Both the position numbers and the translations under genes were made by a program. Under the pieces are notes generated by a model. It was not told the DNA's origin, did no database searches, and saw nothing but the letters and a program-made list of their open reading frames with translations. A stretch of 46,186 nt of DNA from an uncultured Clostridium sp. GTDB lineage: Bacteria > Bacillota_I > Bacilli_A > RF39 > UBA660. Location of the stretch: the NCBI GenBank assembly GCA_946414595.1, contig CAMKPE010000012.1, forward strand, positions 1-46,186, in the 5' to 3' direction. Positions 1 to 8,926 of this stretch are shown one piece after another. The number at the start of each line of letters is the position of its first letter. Within the stretch, counting starts at the first letter, position 1.

Positions 1-1647
1 AAATGCTTTTAATACAGCATCATTTAAGAATGTACCACCTTGAACAACTATCTTAGATCCCAAAGTTTCCATATCTCTTATTTTCATTACTTTTTGAATA
101 GCATTTCTAATTACTGAGTAAGAAAGTCCTGCAAAGATATCTCCTAAAGGTCTTCCTTCTTTTTGAGTTTGTTTAATCTTACTATTCATAAATACAGTAC
201 AACGACTACCTAAATCGATTGGAGCCTTACTCTTAACTGCAAGATCAACAAAATCATCAATACTAATTTCAAGGCTTTTAGCAAGTGTTTCAATAAATGA
301 ACCACATCCACTAGAGCAAGCTTCATTAAGCATTATAGAGTTAACTGAACCATCTTTAATCTTAATATATTTCATATCTTGACCACCGATGTCTATAATA
401 CTTTCAACTTCTTTTAAAAAGTATCTAGCTGCTTCAAAGTGTGCCATTGTCTCAATCTCACTAATATCTAGATTGAATGCTGTTTTTATTAATAATTCTC
501 CATATCCAGTAGAACCACATTGTCTTATTACTGTGTTTTTAGGACATTTAGAATAGAAATCTAATAACATGTTTTTAACTGTATCTACTGGTGTTCCTTT
601 GTTACTCTTATAGTTATCGTATAACAACTCACCTTTTGAACTGATTGCTACAACCTTACAAGTTGTACTTCCAGCATCTATTCCTAAGAATATATCACCA
701 TGATATTTATCTAAATCTCTTCTTTTAACTGATGCTTTAGCATGTCTTTTCTTAAATTTAGCATATTCTTTTTCACTACTAAATAATGCAGGTAAATCTA
801 TAGATTCACTCTCTGTGAACTTATTTAACTTTTCTTTTAATTTAACTAATTCTTTATTAGTAAATACTTTCTTTTCTTCTGTATCAAGAGCACTTCCTAT
901 TGCTACAAATAAGTTAGCATCTTTTGGTGCATAAATTTCTTCTTCTTTAAGATTTAATGTTTTTATAAATCTTTCTCTTAACATAGATAAATATGTTAAT
1001 GGTCCACCTAAGAATATTACGTTTCCTTTAATAGGTTTACCACATGCAAGTCCACTTATTGTTTGGTTAACAACAGCTTGCATTATTGAAAGTGCTATAT
1101 CTTCTTTCTTAGCTCCTTCATTTAATAATGGTTGAATATCTGTTTTAGCAAATACACCACATCTTGATGCGATTGGATATATTGTTTCACCTTTCTTAGC
1201 ATATTCATTAAGTCCTTCAGTAGTTGTATTTAATAAAACAGCCATTTGGTCCAAGAAAGATCCAGTACCTCCTGCACAAGTACCATTCATTCTTTGTTCT
1301 ATTGTATGGTCGAAATAAATAATCTTAGCATCTTCTCCACCAAGCTCTATGCAAACATCTACTCCTTTTGCATACTCAAAAATTGCATTTTTACATGCAA
1401 TAACTTCTTGAACAAAATTTACATTCAAAAACTTAGCAAGCGCAAGCGCTCCACTTCCCGTCATAGTAATAGTGAATTTTTCTTTAGGATATTTCTTAAT
1501 AACTTCCTCTAGTAAGTCACTGATTGTTTTCTTTGTATCAGAAAAATGTCTTCTATATTCTTTATATAGTATGTTCTTATTACTGTCTATAACAACTAGT
1601 TTAACAGTAGTAGAACCGACATCTAATCCTAAGTTCAATAATTTCAT
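1..1647 (-). CDS. Acyl-CoA dehydratase activase (BadF/BcrA/HgdC-type), N-terminal part, runs off window
   Basis: Read leftward from the ATG at 1647, which has a GGTGG ribosome site just upstream. The frame stays open for 549 codons to position 1, so the gene is cut by the window edge. Two ASKHA ATPase domains are visible. The first starts [12 protein letters not shown] near residue 6 and has CAGGTGSF near residue 124. The second starts [10 protein letters not shown] near residue 320 and has IDIGGQDMK and CSSGCGSF near residue 440. These are hallmarks of the ATP-dependent activators of 2-hydroxyacyl-CoA dehydratases, whose cysteines hold a [4Fe-4S] cluster between subunits and which inject an electron into the dehydratase. 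The tandem arrangement ending in [12 protein letters not shown] resembles the long (roughly 1400-residue) Firmicutes proteins that fuse two activases to dehydratase-like domains. The substrate cannot be told from this part. Confidence 0.88.
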   Translation of the reverse strand, partial: MKLLNLGLDVGSTTVKLVVIDSNKNILYKEYRRHFSDTKKTISDLLEEVIKKYPKEKFTITMTGSGALALAKFLNVNFVQEVIACKNAIFEYAKGVDVCIELGGEDAKIIYFDHTIEQRMNGTCAGGTGSFLDQMAVLLNTTTEGLNEYAKKGETIYPIASRCGVFAKTDIQPLLNEGAKKEDIALSIMQAVVNQTISGLACGKPIKGNVIFLGGPLTYLSMLRERFIKTLNLKEEEIYAPKDANLFVAIGSALDTEEKKVFTNKELVKLKEKLNKFTESESIDLPALFSSEKEYAKFKKRHAKASVKRRDLDKYHGDIFLGIDAGSTTCKVVAISSKGELLYDNYKSNKGTPVDTVKNMLLDFYSKCPKNTVIRQCGSTGYGELLIKTAFNLDISEIETMAHFEAARYFLKEVESIIDIGGQDMKYIKIKDGSVNSIMLNEACSSGCGSFIETLAKSLEISIDDFVDLAVKSKAPIDLGSRCTVFMNSKIKQTQKEGRPLGDIFAGLSYSVIRNAIQKVMKIRDMETLGSKIVVQGGTFLNDAVLKAF

Positions 1648-1667
1648 TTCAACCACCGCTAAATGTA

Positions 1668-1696
1668 ATAGTATCACTATTTCTAATGAAAATCAA
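1668..1696 (-). promoter_or_regulatory. Promoter of the dehydratase activase gene
   Basis: On the minus strand TTGATT (1691-1696), a 17-bp spacer and TACTAT (1668-1673) preceded by TGA make a good sigma-A type promoter with an extended -10. It lies 21 bp upstream of the ATG at 1647. Confidence 0.65.
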
Positions 1697-1761
1697 TTTT
1701 AATAAGGCTTTTCCATAATTTTTCATACTTTTGTGATATAATCATAATAGGAGGATACGAG

Positions 1762-2430
1762 ATGGATAACAATAATGTAAATTACAATCAACCACAAAAC
1801 AATAATGGATATTATTATCAACAACCACAAAAGAAAAGTAATACTGGTTTAATAGTAGCAATAATCATCTTATTAATAGCACTTATTGCAGGTGGGATAG
1901 TTTTATTCTTTGTTTTAAGTAATAAAGATGATTCTGGTAATAATACATCAAATACTAATTCAAACGCTAATACAAACACTAATACTAATACAATTGAAGT
2001 ACAATCAAATGAAATGGTTGTAGGAAATGATACAGATGGATATGTTACAGTACCAAGTACTTGGGTAAAATTTACTGATGTAAATAATCCTAATTTATTC
2101 CAATATGCTAAAGACAATTCAACAATAGTAACACTTTATGCTTTTAATCCAAATGGGTTATCACCAGTACAATGTGCTAATAATCTATTAAATACTATTA
2201 AAGCTGAAAGTGGAGTAACTGACATTGTCTTTGAATTAGTTACTATCGGTAAACCTTATAAATATTCAGCATATCATGTAAGTGCAACATATACTAATGA
2301 AAACTCTGCACTTCATGTATATATCTTTGATTTAGGAAATGGTAAATATGAGTATCTTGCATTAGAAGCTCCACTATCTACTATTGATCAATACTTATAT
2401 ATTCCAGATACTTTTAGTAAAACAAAATAA
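1762..2430 (+). CDS. Single-pass membrane protein with Asn/Gln-rich head and extracytoplasmic domain, unknown function
   Basis: A 222-residue protein. Residues 1-27 are rich in Asn, Gln and Tyr and cytoplasmic by prediction; residues 29-51 are a strong hydrophobic helix (GLIVAIIILLIALIAGGIVL). A low-complexity Asn/Thr linker follows at about 55-78, then a folded domain of about 140 residues with a PSTWVKF start and a YLALEAP strand. The domain layout resembles small Gram-positive surface proteins with a PsbP/Mog1-like fold, but I do not recognise the family for certain. AGGAGG at 1749-1754 is an ideal ribosome site and TATAAT at 1737-1742 a likely -10. It reads toward the origin, head-on to replication, unlike its neighbours. 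Confidence 0.75.
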   Translation: MDNNNVNYNQPQNNNGYYYQQPQKKSNTGLIVAIIILLIALIAGGIVLFFVLSNKDDSGNNTSNTNSNANTNTNTNTIEVQSNEMVVGNDTDGYVTVPSTWVKFTDVNNPNLFQYAKDNSTIVTLYAFNPNGLSPVQCANNLLNTIKAESGVTDIVFELVTIGKPYKYSAYHVSATYTNENSALHVYIFDLGNGKYEYLALEAPLSTIDQYLYIPDTFSKTK

Positions 2431-2432
2431 AA

Positions 2433-2457
2433 AGCACTACATATTGTAGTGTTTTTT
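2433..2457. terminator. Bidirectional terminator between the membrane protein gene and mnmE
   Basis: CACTAC (2435-2440) and GTAGTG (2446-2451) form a hairpin with a short loop. A T-run follows on the plus strand and an A-run precedes it, so it can end both convergent transcripts. The mnmE stop codon sits in the T-run. Confidence 0.75.
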
Positions 2458-3808
2458 ATTTACCTAAACAAAATTGACTAAATAATTGATCTATTAGTTC
2501 ATCACTATAGTTTTCTCCAAGAATCTCACCAAGAAGAGTCCAAATTCTTTTAATATCTATAGATACCATATCTACAGGTACATCATTATTAATACCTGTT
2601 TCTACATCTCCAAGAACATTTAATGCTTCTTTAGCAAGTGTAATTTGTCTTGTATTTGTGAATATATCTACATTTGTATCTATTTCATCAAGATTAAATA
2701 ATTCAATAATCTTGTTCTTTAATGATTCAATTCCATCTACTGATAATGTATCAGTATATATAACATTTTCTAAATCATACTTAGATATATCAAGTTTCTT
2801 ATCTAAGTCTTTTTTATTTATTACAGTTATATATTTCTTAGTTTTTACTTTATCTATTAATGCTTCATCATCTTTAGTAATCTCTTCATTATTATTAAGT
2901 ACAAGTATTACTAAATCAGATTTTTCTATTTGTTCAAAGCTTTTTTCTACTCCAACTTGCTCGATTACATCTAATGTATCTCTTACTCCTGCAGTATCAA
3001 TAAAGTTAAGTAATATTCCATTTAATGTTATACTTCCTTCTACTATATCTCTTGTTGTTCCTGCTATATCAGTAACAATTGCTTTGTTTTCTCCAAGAAG
3101 TTTATTTAAAATACTACTTTTCCCAACATTTGGTCTTCCAACAATTGCAACATTAATTCCATCTTTGATTATTTTTCTATTTTCACTTTCTTTAATAATC
3201 TCAGTAAGACTACTCTTCATGTGGCCTACTCTATCCTTAATATTATCTATAGTAACAACTTCAATATCTTCATATTCAGGATAATCAATATTAACTTCTA
3301 CGTTTGCTAAAAGTTCAAGTAGTTCTTGTCTAAACTTTCTAATAACACTAGTTAATCTACCTTCTAATTGATTAACTGATTGAATTCTAGCCTTCTCTGT
3401 TTTTGAATTAATTAAATCCATTACAGCTTCAGCTTCTACTAAGTCTATTCTTCCATTTAAAAATGCTCTTTTAGTAAATTCTCCTGGTTCAGCAAGTCTA
3501 GCTCCATTTAATACCATTAATTCAAGTATTTTGTTAGTAGCCGCAATACCACCATGACAATTAATTTCGACAACATCTTCTCTAGTGTATGTTTTTGGTG
3601 CTCTCATAACACTAATTAGAACTTGATCGATTACTGTATCATTGTCAACAATAAAACCATAGTTAATTGTATGACTATCTACTTTAGTTAAATCTTTTCC
3701 TTTAAAGCATTTATTTACTAAATCAACACATCCATTACCAGAAAGTCTTACTATTGAGATAGCACCCTTTCCTAGAGCAGTTGATATAGCAACAATAATA
3801 TCATTCAT
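2456..3808 (-). CDS. mnmE: tRNA uridine-5-carboxymethylaminomethyl(34) synthesis GTPase MnmE
   Basis: MnmE (TrmE) works with MnmG to modify the wobble uridine of certain tRNAs, using a folate one-carbon unit. The 450-residue protein has the N-terminal TrmE fold, then a GTPase domain with GRPNVGKSS near residue 220, DTAG and NKKD, and the C-terminal catalytic FCLGK (canonical FC[IL]GK) as its last residues. I chose the start MNDIIVA at 3808, because AGGAAG lies 7 bp upstream; an ATG 18 bases earlier lacks a site. A -10 like TATAAT lies at 3832-3837. It is separated from jag by a terminator, so it has its own promoter. The usual followers mnmG, rsmG, noc and parAB are not found beyond it. Confidence 0.97.
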   Translation of the reverse strand: MNDIIVAISTALGKGAISIVRLSGNGCVDLVNKCFKGKDLTKVDSHTINYGFIVDNDTVIDQVLISVMRAPKTYTREDVVEINCHGGIAATNKILELMVLNGARLAEPGEFTKRAFLNGRIDLVEAEAVMDLINSKTEKARIQSVNQLEGRLTSVIRKFRQELLELLANVEVNIDYPEYEDIEVVTIDNIKDRVGHMKSSLTEIIKESENRKIIKDGINVAIVGRPNVGKSSILNKLLGENKAIVTDIAGTTRDIVEGSITLNGILLNFIDTAGVRDTLDVIEQVGVEKSFEQIEKSDLVILVLNNNEEITKDDEALIDKVKTKKYITVINKKDLDKKLDISKYDLENVIYTDTLSVDGIESLKNKIIELFNLDEIDTNVDIFTNTRQITLAKEALNVLGDVETGINNDVPVDMVSIDIKRIWTLLGEILGENYSDELIDQLFSQFCLGK

Positions 3809-3862
3809 GATATCACTTCCTAACACGTGAAATTATATCATAATTATTTATAAAATAAAAGA

Positions 3863-3880
3863 AAAAGGACCTAAGTCCTT
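3863..3880 (-). terminator. Terminator after jag
   Basis: On the minus strand AAGGAC-TTAG-GTCCTT (3865-3880) is followed by TTTCTTTTA. It overlaps the jag stop codon and separates the rpmH-rnpA-yidC-jag unit from mnmE. Confidence 0.8.
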
Positions 3881-4490
3881 AATCATTTCTAATTTTAATT
3901 ACTACACATCTATTTGGTTCTTCTCCAACACTTTCTGTGTATACATATCTATCATCATTTAAGATGTTATGAACTATTCTTCTTTCATAAGAGTTCATTG
4001 GATCAAGTTTAACTTCAACTTTGCTCTTAGCAACTTCTCTTGCAATTCTTTTTGCCATTCTTTCTAAGTTCTTTTGTTGTTTTAACTTGTATTCTCCAAC
4101 ATCTAGATTGAATTTATAGTACATTCCTAATTCACTTTGAATTATTTGTTTTACTATAGTTGATAAAGCATTTATATTCTTTCCATCTCTACCAATTAGT
4201 AAGTTATTATTATCACTATATATAGTTAAATTTAATATGTCATCACGTACTTTAGTTTCAATCTTAGCATCAAATCCCATATCTGTAACTATCTTAAGTA
4301 CTACACTTTTAATATAATCATTAATATCTGATTTCTTTGTTACTGAGATTTCAACTTTCTTTCCTTTAAATAATCCGCCTTTTTGTTCTTTAGCATCATA
4401 TAAGATATCTTTCTTTTCAACATTTAATTCACTTAATGCTGCTTCTAATGCTTCTTCTTCTGTTTTACCAGAAAATACGTACTTCTCCAT
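3879..4490 (-). CDS. khpB: RNA-binding protein KhpB (Jag/EloR)
   Basis: 203 residues with the three-part Jag layout: an N-terminal Jag-N domain (FSGKTEEEALEAALSEL, about 5-55), a KH domain with GRDGKNINAL near residue 107, and a C-terminal R3H domain (SYERRIVHNIL) ending with EEPNRCVVI. Family knowledge: KhpB binds RNA with KhpA and affects cell elongation and wall synthesis in Gram-positive cocci, and was first named as the SpoIIIJ-associated protein. It follows yidC with a 3-bp gap, the standard order in Bacilli. Confidence 0.95.
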   Translation of the reverse strand: MEKYVFSGKTEEEALEAALSELNVEKKDILYDAKEQKGGLFKGKKVEISVTKKSDINDYIKSVVLKIVTDMGFDAKIETKVRDDILNLTIYSDNNNLLIGRDGKNINALSTIVKQIIQSELGMYYKFNLDVGEYKLKQQKNLERMAKRIAREVAKSKVEVKLDPMNSYERRIVHNILNDDRYVYTESVGEEPNRCVVIKIRND

Positions 4491-4493
4491 CTT

Positions 4494-5411
4494 TTATACC
4501 TTCTCTTTCTGTCTTTTAACTAATATATTTTGTACTACTGTGAATAAGTTTGTAGTTACCCAATATATATTCAATGCTGAAGTCATAAAGATTGATGTTA
4601 TTAAAATCATAAAGAACATTATTCTACCCATCATTTTCATTTGATCATTATCAGGATTTGATGCTGAGTTCATCTTTAATGAGTAATAAGTTGATGCTGC
4701 TACAATTCCAGTTAATATTAAGTAATAGAAATTACCATTTGTATATGCATATATAGGTGTTGTTCCTAATTGGAATCCTGCAAATGTTCCTTCAAATATT
4801 GCTGGTACTCTATTAATAGCTTCTAAGAAACCAATAAATAATGGAATTTGTAATAGTGCAAATAAACATCCAGCTATTGGGTTTATATTATATTTTTTAT
4901 AAATCATAGCCATTTCATTTGACTTCTTCATCATTGATTCTTGATCATTTTTACCCTCATATTTCTTTTCTAGCTTATCAAGTTCAGGTTTAGCGTTCTT
5001 CATTAATTCAGATTGCATTGCAGTCTTCTTTGTTAATGGGAATGCTACTAATCTAATAATTAAACTAGTTAAAATTAGACCTAAACCATAATCTTTTACA
5101 ATACTTCCTAATTTAATAATTAACCATGCAAGAGGCTTAACAATTAAACTAGACCATACACCATCATATCCACCATCAGTTGGTGAGAATTTTTCACAAA
5201 CAGGTAATTCTTCAATATTAACTCCATTTGCTTCATATAATCCTCTTGTTTCTTCGTCTTCTGGCTGACATAGAATGTTTTCAGTTAATGTTTGTCCTGT
5301 AGTAGGATTCTTAACAGCCTTACTGTTACCATCTTTTAATTGAGTAGTACATCCAGTTAAAAGAAAGACAACAAGTAAAACTACTAATAATTTTTTGCTT
5401 ATTTTCTTCAT
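4494..5411 (-). CDS. yidC: Membrane protein insertase YidC (SpoIIIJ/OxaA type lipoprotein)
   Basis: 305 residues. An N-terminal lipoprotein signal (about residues 1-20) ends in the lipobox LLTGC. The 60 kDa insertase core follows with about five membrane helices, starting near residue 90 (PLAWLIIKLG) and including the family stretch NPIAGCLFALLQIPLFIGF. YidC inserts and folds membrane proteins with or without the Sec channel. The segment between signal and core is longer than in B. subtilis SpoIIIJ and has two extra cysteines (CQPEDE and LPVCEKF). It is co-transcribed with rnpA (9-bp gap) and jag. Confidence 0.96.
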   Translation of the reverse strand: MKKISKKLLVVLLVVFLLTGCTTQLKDGNSKAVKNPTTGQTLTENILCQPEDEETRGLYEANGVNIEELPVCEKFSPTDGGYDGVWSSLIVKPLAWLIIKLGSIVKDYGLGLILTSLIIRLVAFPLTKKTAMQSELMKNAKPELDKLEKKYEGKNDQESMMKKSNEMAMIYKKYNINPIAGCLFALLQIPLFIGFLEAINRVPAIFEGTFAGFQLGTTPIYAYTNGNFYYLILTGIVAASTYYSLKMNSASNPDNDQMKMMGRIMFFMILITSIFMTSALNIYWVTTNLFTVVQNILVKRQKEKV

Positions 5412-5420
5412 TTTATCTCC

Positions 5421-5756
5421 TTACCCTTTATTATTTATTTTATCAATTAAAGAAACAAAATCTTTGTCCTTTAATATAAAATCACTGCTAATAAACCCAT
5501 CTCTAATTATTATAATATAATCATATGAATTTTGGTAGGATTTTTTATATTTATCAATAATAAAGCGCATCTGTCTTTTATATTTATTTCTATGAACAGA
5601 ATTTCCTAACTTTTTACTTACGGAAATACCAAAACGATAATTAGTTAAGTTATTATCCTTATAATATATAACATAAGAATTATTCTTAACAAATCTACCA
5701 TTATGAATGATATTTGCAAATTCCCTACTATGTTTAACTGTATGTATTTTATCCAT
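5421..5756 (-). CDS. rnpA: Ribonuclease P protein component
   Basis: 111 residues from the start MDKIHTVKHSREF at 5756, chosen because AGAGGTG lies directly upstream; the longer frame starting at 5783 would run back through that site and into the terminator hairpin. The conserved RNase P basic motif is present as HRNKYKRQMRF near residue 60, together with an FGISVSKKLGNSV strand. It assists the catalytic RNA in 5' maturation of pre-tRNAs. Placed between rpmH and yidC as in nearly all bacteria. Confidence 0.95.
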   Translation of the reverse strand: MDKIHTVKHSREFANIIHNGRFVKNNSYVIYYKDNNLTNYRFGISVSKKLGNSVHRNKYKRQMRFIIDKYKKSYQNSYDYIIIIRDGFISSDFILKDKDFVSLIDKINNKG

Positions 5757-5772
5757 ATACACCTCTTGAAAC

Positions 5773-5795
5773 AAAAAAGCCACTGATTACAGTGG
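5773..5795 (-). terminator. Intercistronic hairpin between rpmH and rnpA
   Basis: On the minus strand CCACTG, a 4-base loop and CAGTGG (5780-5795) are followed by C and six T. It has the full form of an intrinsic terminator but lies inside the operon, so it probably lets only part of the transcripts reach rnpA. Confidence 0.7.
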
Positions 5796-5799
5796 AATT

Positions 5800-5919
5800 T
5801 TAAACTAATTTTTTACGACCTTTACTTCTTCTCTTGTTTAACACATTTGTTTTTTTACGAGCAAAGAAACCATGTTTTTTAGCCTTTTTTCTATTATTTG
5901 GTTGATAAGTTCTTTTCAC
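5800..5919 (-). CDS. rpmH: Large ribosomal subunit protein bL34 (short form)
   Basis: A 39-residue highly basic protein starting [18 protein letters not shown] and ending KGRKKLV, a clear bL34. It starts with GTG at 5919 behind an excellent GGAGGTGG site. The family is normally 44-47 residues; here about five residues of the central loop are missing ([12 protein letters not shown] in place of the usual ARM-T-NGRKVL-RR). The first gene of the leftward origin operon, with a consensus promoter just upstream. Confidence 0.95.
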   Translation of the reverse strand: MKRTYQPNNRKKAKKHGFFARKKTNVLNKRRSKGRKKLV

Positions 5920-5948
5920 AATTCCACCTCCAAACTAAAATCTACATT

Positions 5949-5977
5949 ATTATATAAAGTAAATCTCTAAATGTCAA
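5949..5977 (-). promoter_or_regulatory. Consensus promoter of the rpmH-rnpA-yidC-jag operon
   Basis: On the minus strand TTGACA (5972-5977), a 17-bp spacer and TATAAT (5949-5954): both hexamers are exact consensus matches, the best promoter in the window, fitting a ribosomal protein gene. Confidence 0.85.
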
Positions 5978-5979
5978 TT

Positions 5980-6271
5980 AAAATAATAACATTAAAATAA
6001 AAAGATATCAACATAAATATGTTAACATTTTAAAGTTATTAACATAATTAACAGGTTTGTTGATAAAATTAAGAACATAAATATGCACAATGTGACTAAA
6101 AATTTGTGGATAATGTGGAAAACTCCTATGACATATATAAATAAAAGATATTGATTATGGATAATTTTGTGCATAAATTGTTGATAATTTTTTTTAACGA
6201 TTTTCTCTTTTCTTTTTTGAACATTTAGTCTAAAATAATTCTTGTAATTATTAGGCGGGGGGCTTGATGAC
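5980..6271. other. oriC: Replication origin region (oriC) upstream of dnaA
   Basis: A gene-free, extremely AT-rich stretch between the divergent rpmH and dnaA, the usual oriC site. DnaA boxes, written in the TGTGGATAA orientation, are: exact at 6105-6113; one mismatch at 6058-6066 (TGTTGATAA), 6156-6164 (TATGGATAA), 6168-6176 (TGTGCATAA) and 6179-6187 (TGTTGATAA). All five share one orientation, and the last three are packed within 32 bp. A T-rich stretch at 6187-6218 (likely unwinding element) follows directly before dnaA. A further box with one mismatch lies after dnaA. Gene direction also switches here. Confidence 0.88.
6105..6113 (-). promoter_or_regulatory. Perfect DnaA box
   Basis: TGTGGATAA, the exact complement of the consensus TTATCCACA. 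It is followed by a partial copy (TGTGGAAAA, 6114-6122). Confidence 0.85.
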
Positions 6272-7663
6272 ATGGATAACACAGTATTATGGTCAAAAAT
6301 CTTAGAAAAAATCAAGAATGAATTAAGTTCTCTGAGCTTTGAAACTTGGTTTAGTGAAACAAAATTGTATAGTTTAAATAACGGTGTAGCAAAAATAATA
6401 GTTCCAATGCTTCTTTATAAAGATCACTTAAAAGCGAAGTATAAAGACTTAATAACTTCTTGTTTTGTCGAAGAAATAGGGGAGACGGTTGAATTAGAGT
6501 TCCTTATTCAAGAAGAAGTCGATGAAGAAGAGAAACAAAATCAAATTAATTTAGATAATGCGGATGATAATAGTATAGCAGCAGCTCTATACGAAGATAA
6601 TGAGAATTCAAACTTTGAATCTAACCTTAATAAAAAATATACTTTTGATAACTTTGTAGTAGGTAATAGTAATAAGTTTGCACATGCTGCAGCTCTTGCA
6701 GTAGCAGAAAACCCAGGTAAAATGTATAATCCACTATTTATATATGGTAATAGTGGGCTAGGGAAGACTCATTTGATGTATGCAATAGGTAATTATATAG
6801 AAAAACATAGTAATAAACGTGTTTTATATGTTACTAGTGAAACATTCATTAATGAATTTATTGATATTACAAGGAAAAATGAAGATAAAAGCGATTTTGA
6901 TAATATTGAATTCTTTAAAAAGAAATATAGAGATGTAGATGTATTAATTGTTGATGATATTCAGTATTTAGCAAAGAAAGTAGAATCACAAAAGGAGTTC
7001 TTCCATACATTTAATACACTATATGGTGATGAAAAACAGATAATTATATCATCTGATAGATCACCAAATGACTTGAAAATACTAGAAGATAGACTTAGAA
7101 CAAGGTTTAATTGGGGATTACCAGTAAATATAAATCCACCAGACTTTGATTTAAAAGTAGCTATATATAAGAAATTAATATCAGCTGAATCTTTAAATAA
7201 AGAAATTCCTGATAGTGTAATTGAATATATGGCATCTAATATAGGAACAGATATAAGAAGTTTGATTGGAAGCTTAACAAGATTAATAGCATATTCCACA
7301 ATGATGGGTGCAGAAATTGATATTAATCTGGCTATGGAAGCATTAAAAGAATATATAAATGCTGGATATAGTGAAAAGAATGACGTAAGTAGAATTCAAA
7401 AGATAGTAGCAGATTACTTCAAAATATCAATTGAAGACTTAAAATCAAAGAAAAGAAACGCTGGAATAGCTTTTCCAAGACAAATTGCTATGTATTTGTG
7501 TAGAAAACATACTGATGAATCATTTCCTAAAATAGGAATTGAATTTGGTGGAAAAGACCACTCAACTGTTATGCACTCTTGTGAAAAGATTGAACAAGAA
7601 ATTAAACACAACAAGAGCCTAGCAGATGAGATAGATAAACTAGAAAAAGACATACATAGTTAA
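6272..7663 (+). CDS. dnaA: Chromosomal replication initiator protein DnaA
   Basis: 463 residues. Domain I covers about 1-80, an acidic poorly conserved linker (EEVDEEEKQNQ) about 81-120, the AAA+ domain III starts at YTFDNFVVG with Walker A GNSGLGKTH at 159-167 and Walker B LIVDDIQYL near 230, and domain IV carries the DnaA signature GGKDHSTVMHS near 428 that binds DnaA boxes. It melts oriC and loads DnaB. The ATG at 6272 follows an unusually G-rich site (GGCGGGGGGC). Boxes on both sides of the gene suggest autoregulation, as in other Bacilli. Confidence 0.98.
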   Translation: MDNTVLWSKILEKIKNELSSLSFETWFSETKLYSLNNGVAKIIVPMLLYKDHLKAKYKDLITSCFVEEIGETVELEFLIQEEVDEEEKQNQINLDNADDNSIAAALYEDNENSNFESNLNKKYTFDNFVVGNSNKFAHAAALAVAENPGKMYNPLFIYGNSGLGKTHLMYAIGNYIEKHSNKRVLYVTSETFINEFIDITRKNEDKSDFDNIEFFKKKYRDVDVLIVDDIQYLAKKVESQKEFFHTFNTLYGDEKQIIISSDRSPNDLKILEDRLRTRFNWGLPVNINPPDFDLKVAIYKKLISAESLNKEIPDSVIEYMASNIGTDIRSLIGSLTRLIAYSTMMGAEIDINLAMEALKEYINAGYSEKNDVSRIQKIVADYFKISIEDLKSKKRNAGIAFPRQIAMYLCRKHTDESFPKIGIEFGGKDHSTVMHSCEKIEQEIKHNKSLADEIDKLEKDIHS

Positions 7664-7680
7664 CAAAATATCAACAAGAT

Positions 7681-7755
7681 TGTGGATTAAATGTTAAGCT
7701 AAATTAAGTAAAATAAAGCTAAAAAATAGTTATTAACAATTTCCACTTCTATAAT
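7681..7755 (+). promoter_or_regulatory. dnaA-dnaN spacer: DnaA box and dnaN -10 element
   Basis: The 125-bp spacer holds TGTGGATTA at 7681-7689 (one mismatch to the DnaA box) and TATAAT at 7750-7755, a likely -10 for dnaN without a clear -35. It resembles the second half of the bipartite origin of B. subtilis, but with only one recognisable box. Confidence 0.5.
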
Positions 7756-7788
7756 ATAAAAATCATATAAAAGAAAGAGGTAATAGAA

Positions 7789-8919
7789 ATGAAATTAAAA
7801 ATTAAAAAGGACTTATTGTTAGAAAACTTAAACAAAGTTTCTAAAGCAATTGCAACTAAAGATTTAATACCAACACTTGCAGGAATTAAATTTGATCTTG
7901 ATAAAAAGGGCTTAACACTTACAGCATCTAATAACGATATTACTATTCAAAAATTTATACCTATAGATAAGAAGAGTATAAATGTGGAAAAAGAAGGAAT
8001 AGTAATATTACATGGTAAAGATATTGTAGATATAGTAAGAGTTATTCCTGAAGAAGAAATAAATATTGAAGTATTTGATGAAACTAAAGTTCTTATATAT
8101 ACAGATGATGAACAAATTAAATATGACTTAAATGTTATAAATAAGAATGATTATCCTAATATAAATCTTGAAAAGAGTGAAAACTTCATAACAATTTCAA
8201 CAAAAGATCTATTAAGTATTGTTAAAGAAACAGCTTTTGCTACATCAAATGATACATCAAGAGAAGTATTAACAGGTATCAGTTTTAAGATTAATGGTGA
8301 TTTACTTGAATGTGTAGCAACAGATTCATATAGATTAGCAAGAAAGAACTTAAGATTATCTAAGACTGTTGAAGAAAATTATAATTTAATCATTCCTGGT
8401 AAGAATATTATTGAATTTTCAAGAATATTAGATTCAGATGAAGAAGAAGTTAAATTACATGTATTTAATAATAAGATTTTATTTGAAAGTAATGATCTAT
8501 TATTTCAATCTAGATTAATTAATGGAAATTATCCTCCAACAAATAAATCTATACCTGAAGAATTTAGTTTAACTATTACTGGAAAATTATCTCAATTATA
8601 TAATGTAATTGAACAAGCCAGTATTTTAACAACAGATAAAGAGAAAAATATCGTATCTTTATCAACTAAAGGTGATTTATTAACAGTTAAATCAGTTTCT
8701 AGTGAAAAAGGTAAAGCAGAAATGAAGATGAATATCAAGAAGAATAATAAAGAAGATATTACAATTGCTTTTTCTGCTAAATATATGATGGATGCTTTAA
8801 ATGCATTAAGTACTGATGAAGTAGAAATGTCTTTTGTAGGAGAAGTTAAGCCAATAGTAATTAAGAATACTCAAGATGATGGATTACTTCAATTAGTTGT
8901 ACCAATTAGAACATATTAA
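7789..8919 (+). CDS. dnaN: DNA polymerase III sliding clamp (beta subunit)
   Basis: 376 residues, the normal length, with the three repeated clamp domains (about 1-120, 128-245, 246-376). Recognisable stretches are ATKDLIPTLAGIKF at the N-terminus, CVATDSYRLA near 180, and the C-terminal QLVVPIRTY, which closes the hydrophobic peptide-binding groove. The dimeric ring tethers the polymerase to DNA. Follows dnaA as usual; the ribosome site is AGAGGTAA. Confidence 0.97.
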   Translation: MKLKIKKDLLLENLNKVSKAIATKDLIPTLAGIKFDLDKKGLTLTASNNDITIQKFIPIDKKSINVEKEGIVILHGKDIVDIVRVIPEEEINIEVFDETKVLIYTDDEQIKYDLNVINKNDYPNINLEKSENFITISTKDLLSIVKETAFATSNDTSREVLTGISFKINGDLLECVATDSYRLARKNLRLSKTVEENYNLIIPGKNIIEFSRILDSDEEEVKLHVFNNKILFESNDLLFQSRLINGNYPPTNKSIPEEFSLTITGKLSQLYNVIEQASILTTDKEKNIVSLSTKGDLLTVKSVSSEKGKAEMKMNIKKNNKEDITIAFSAKYMMDALNALSTDEVEMSFVGEVKPIVIKNTQDDGLLQLVVPIRTY

Positions 8920-8926
8920 TTTATTT

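Noticed and set aside
1246..1702. Two plus-strand frames over the activase gene
   Set aside because: The minus strand encodes clear ASKHA motifs through the whole stretch.
2658..3284. 208-codon frame antisense to mnmE
   Set aside because: Low-complexity Ser/Ile-rich translation with no start signal; shadow of the AT-rich coding strand.
3819..3834. TTTCACGTG-containing sequence before mnmE resembling parS
   Set aside because: Only 10 of 16 matches and the right half of the palindrome is absent.
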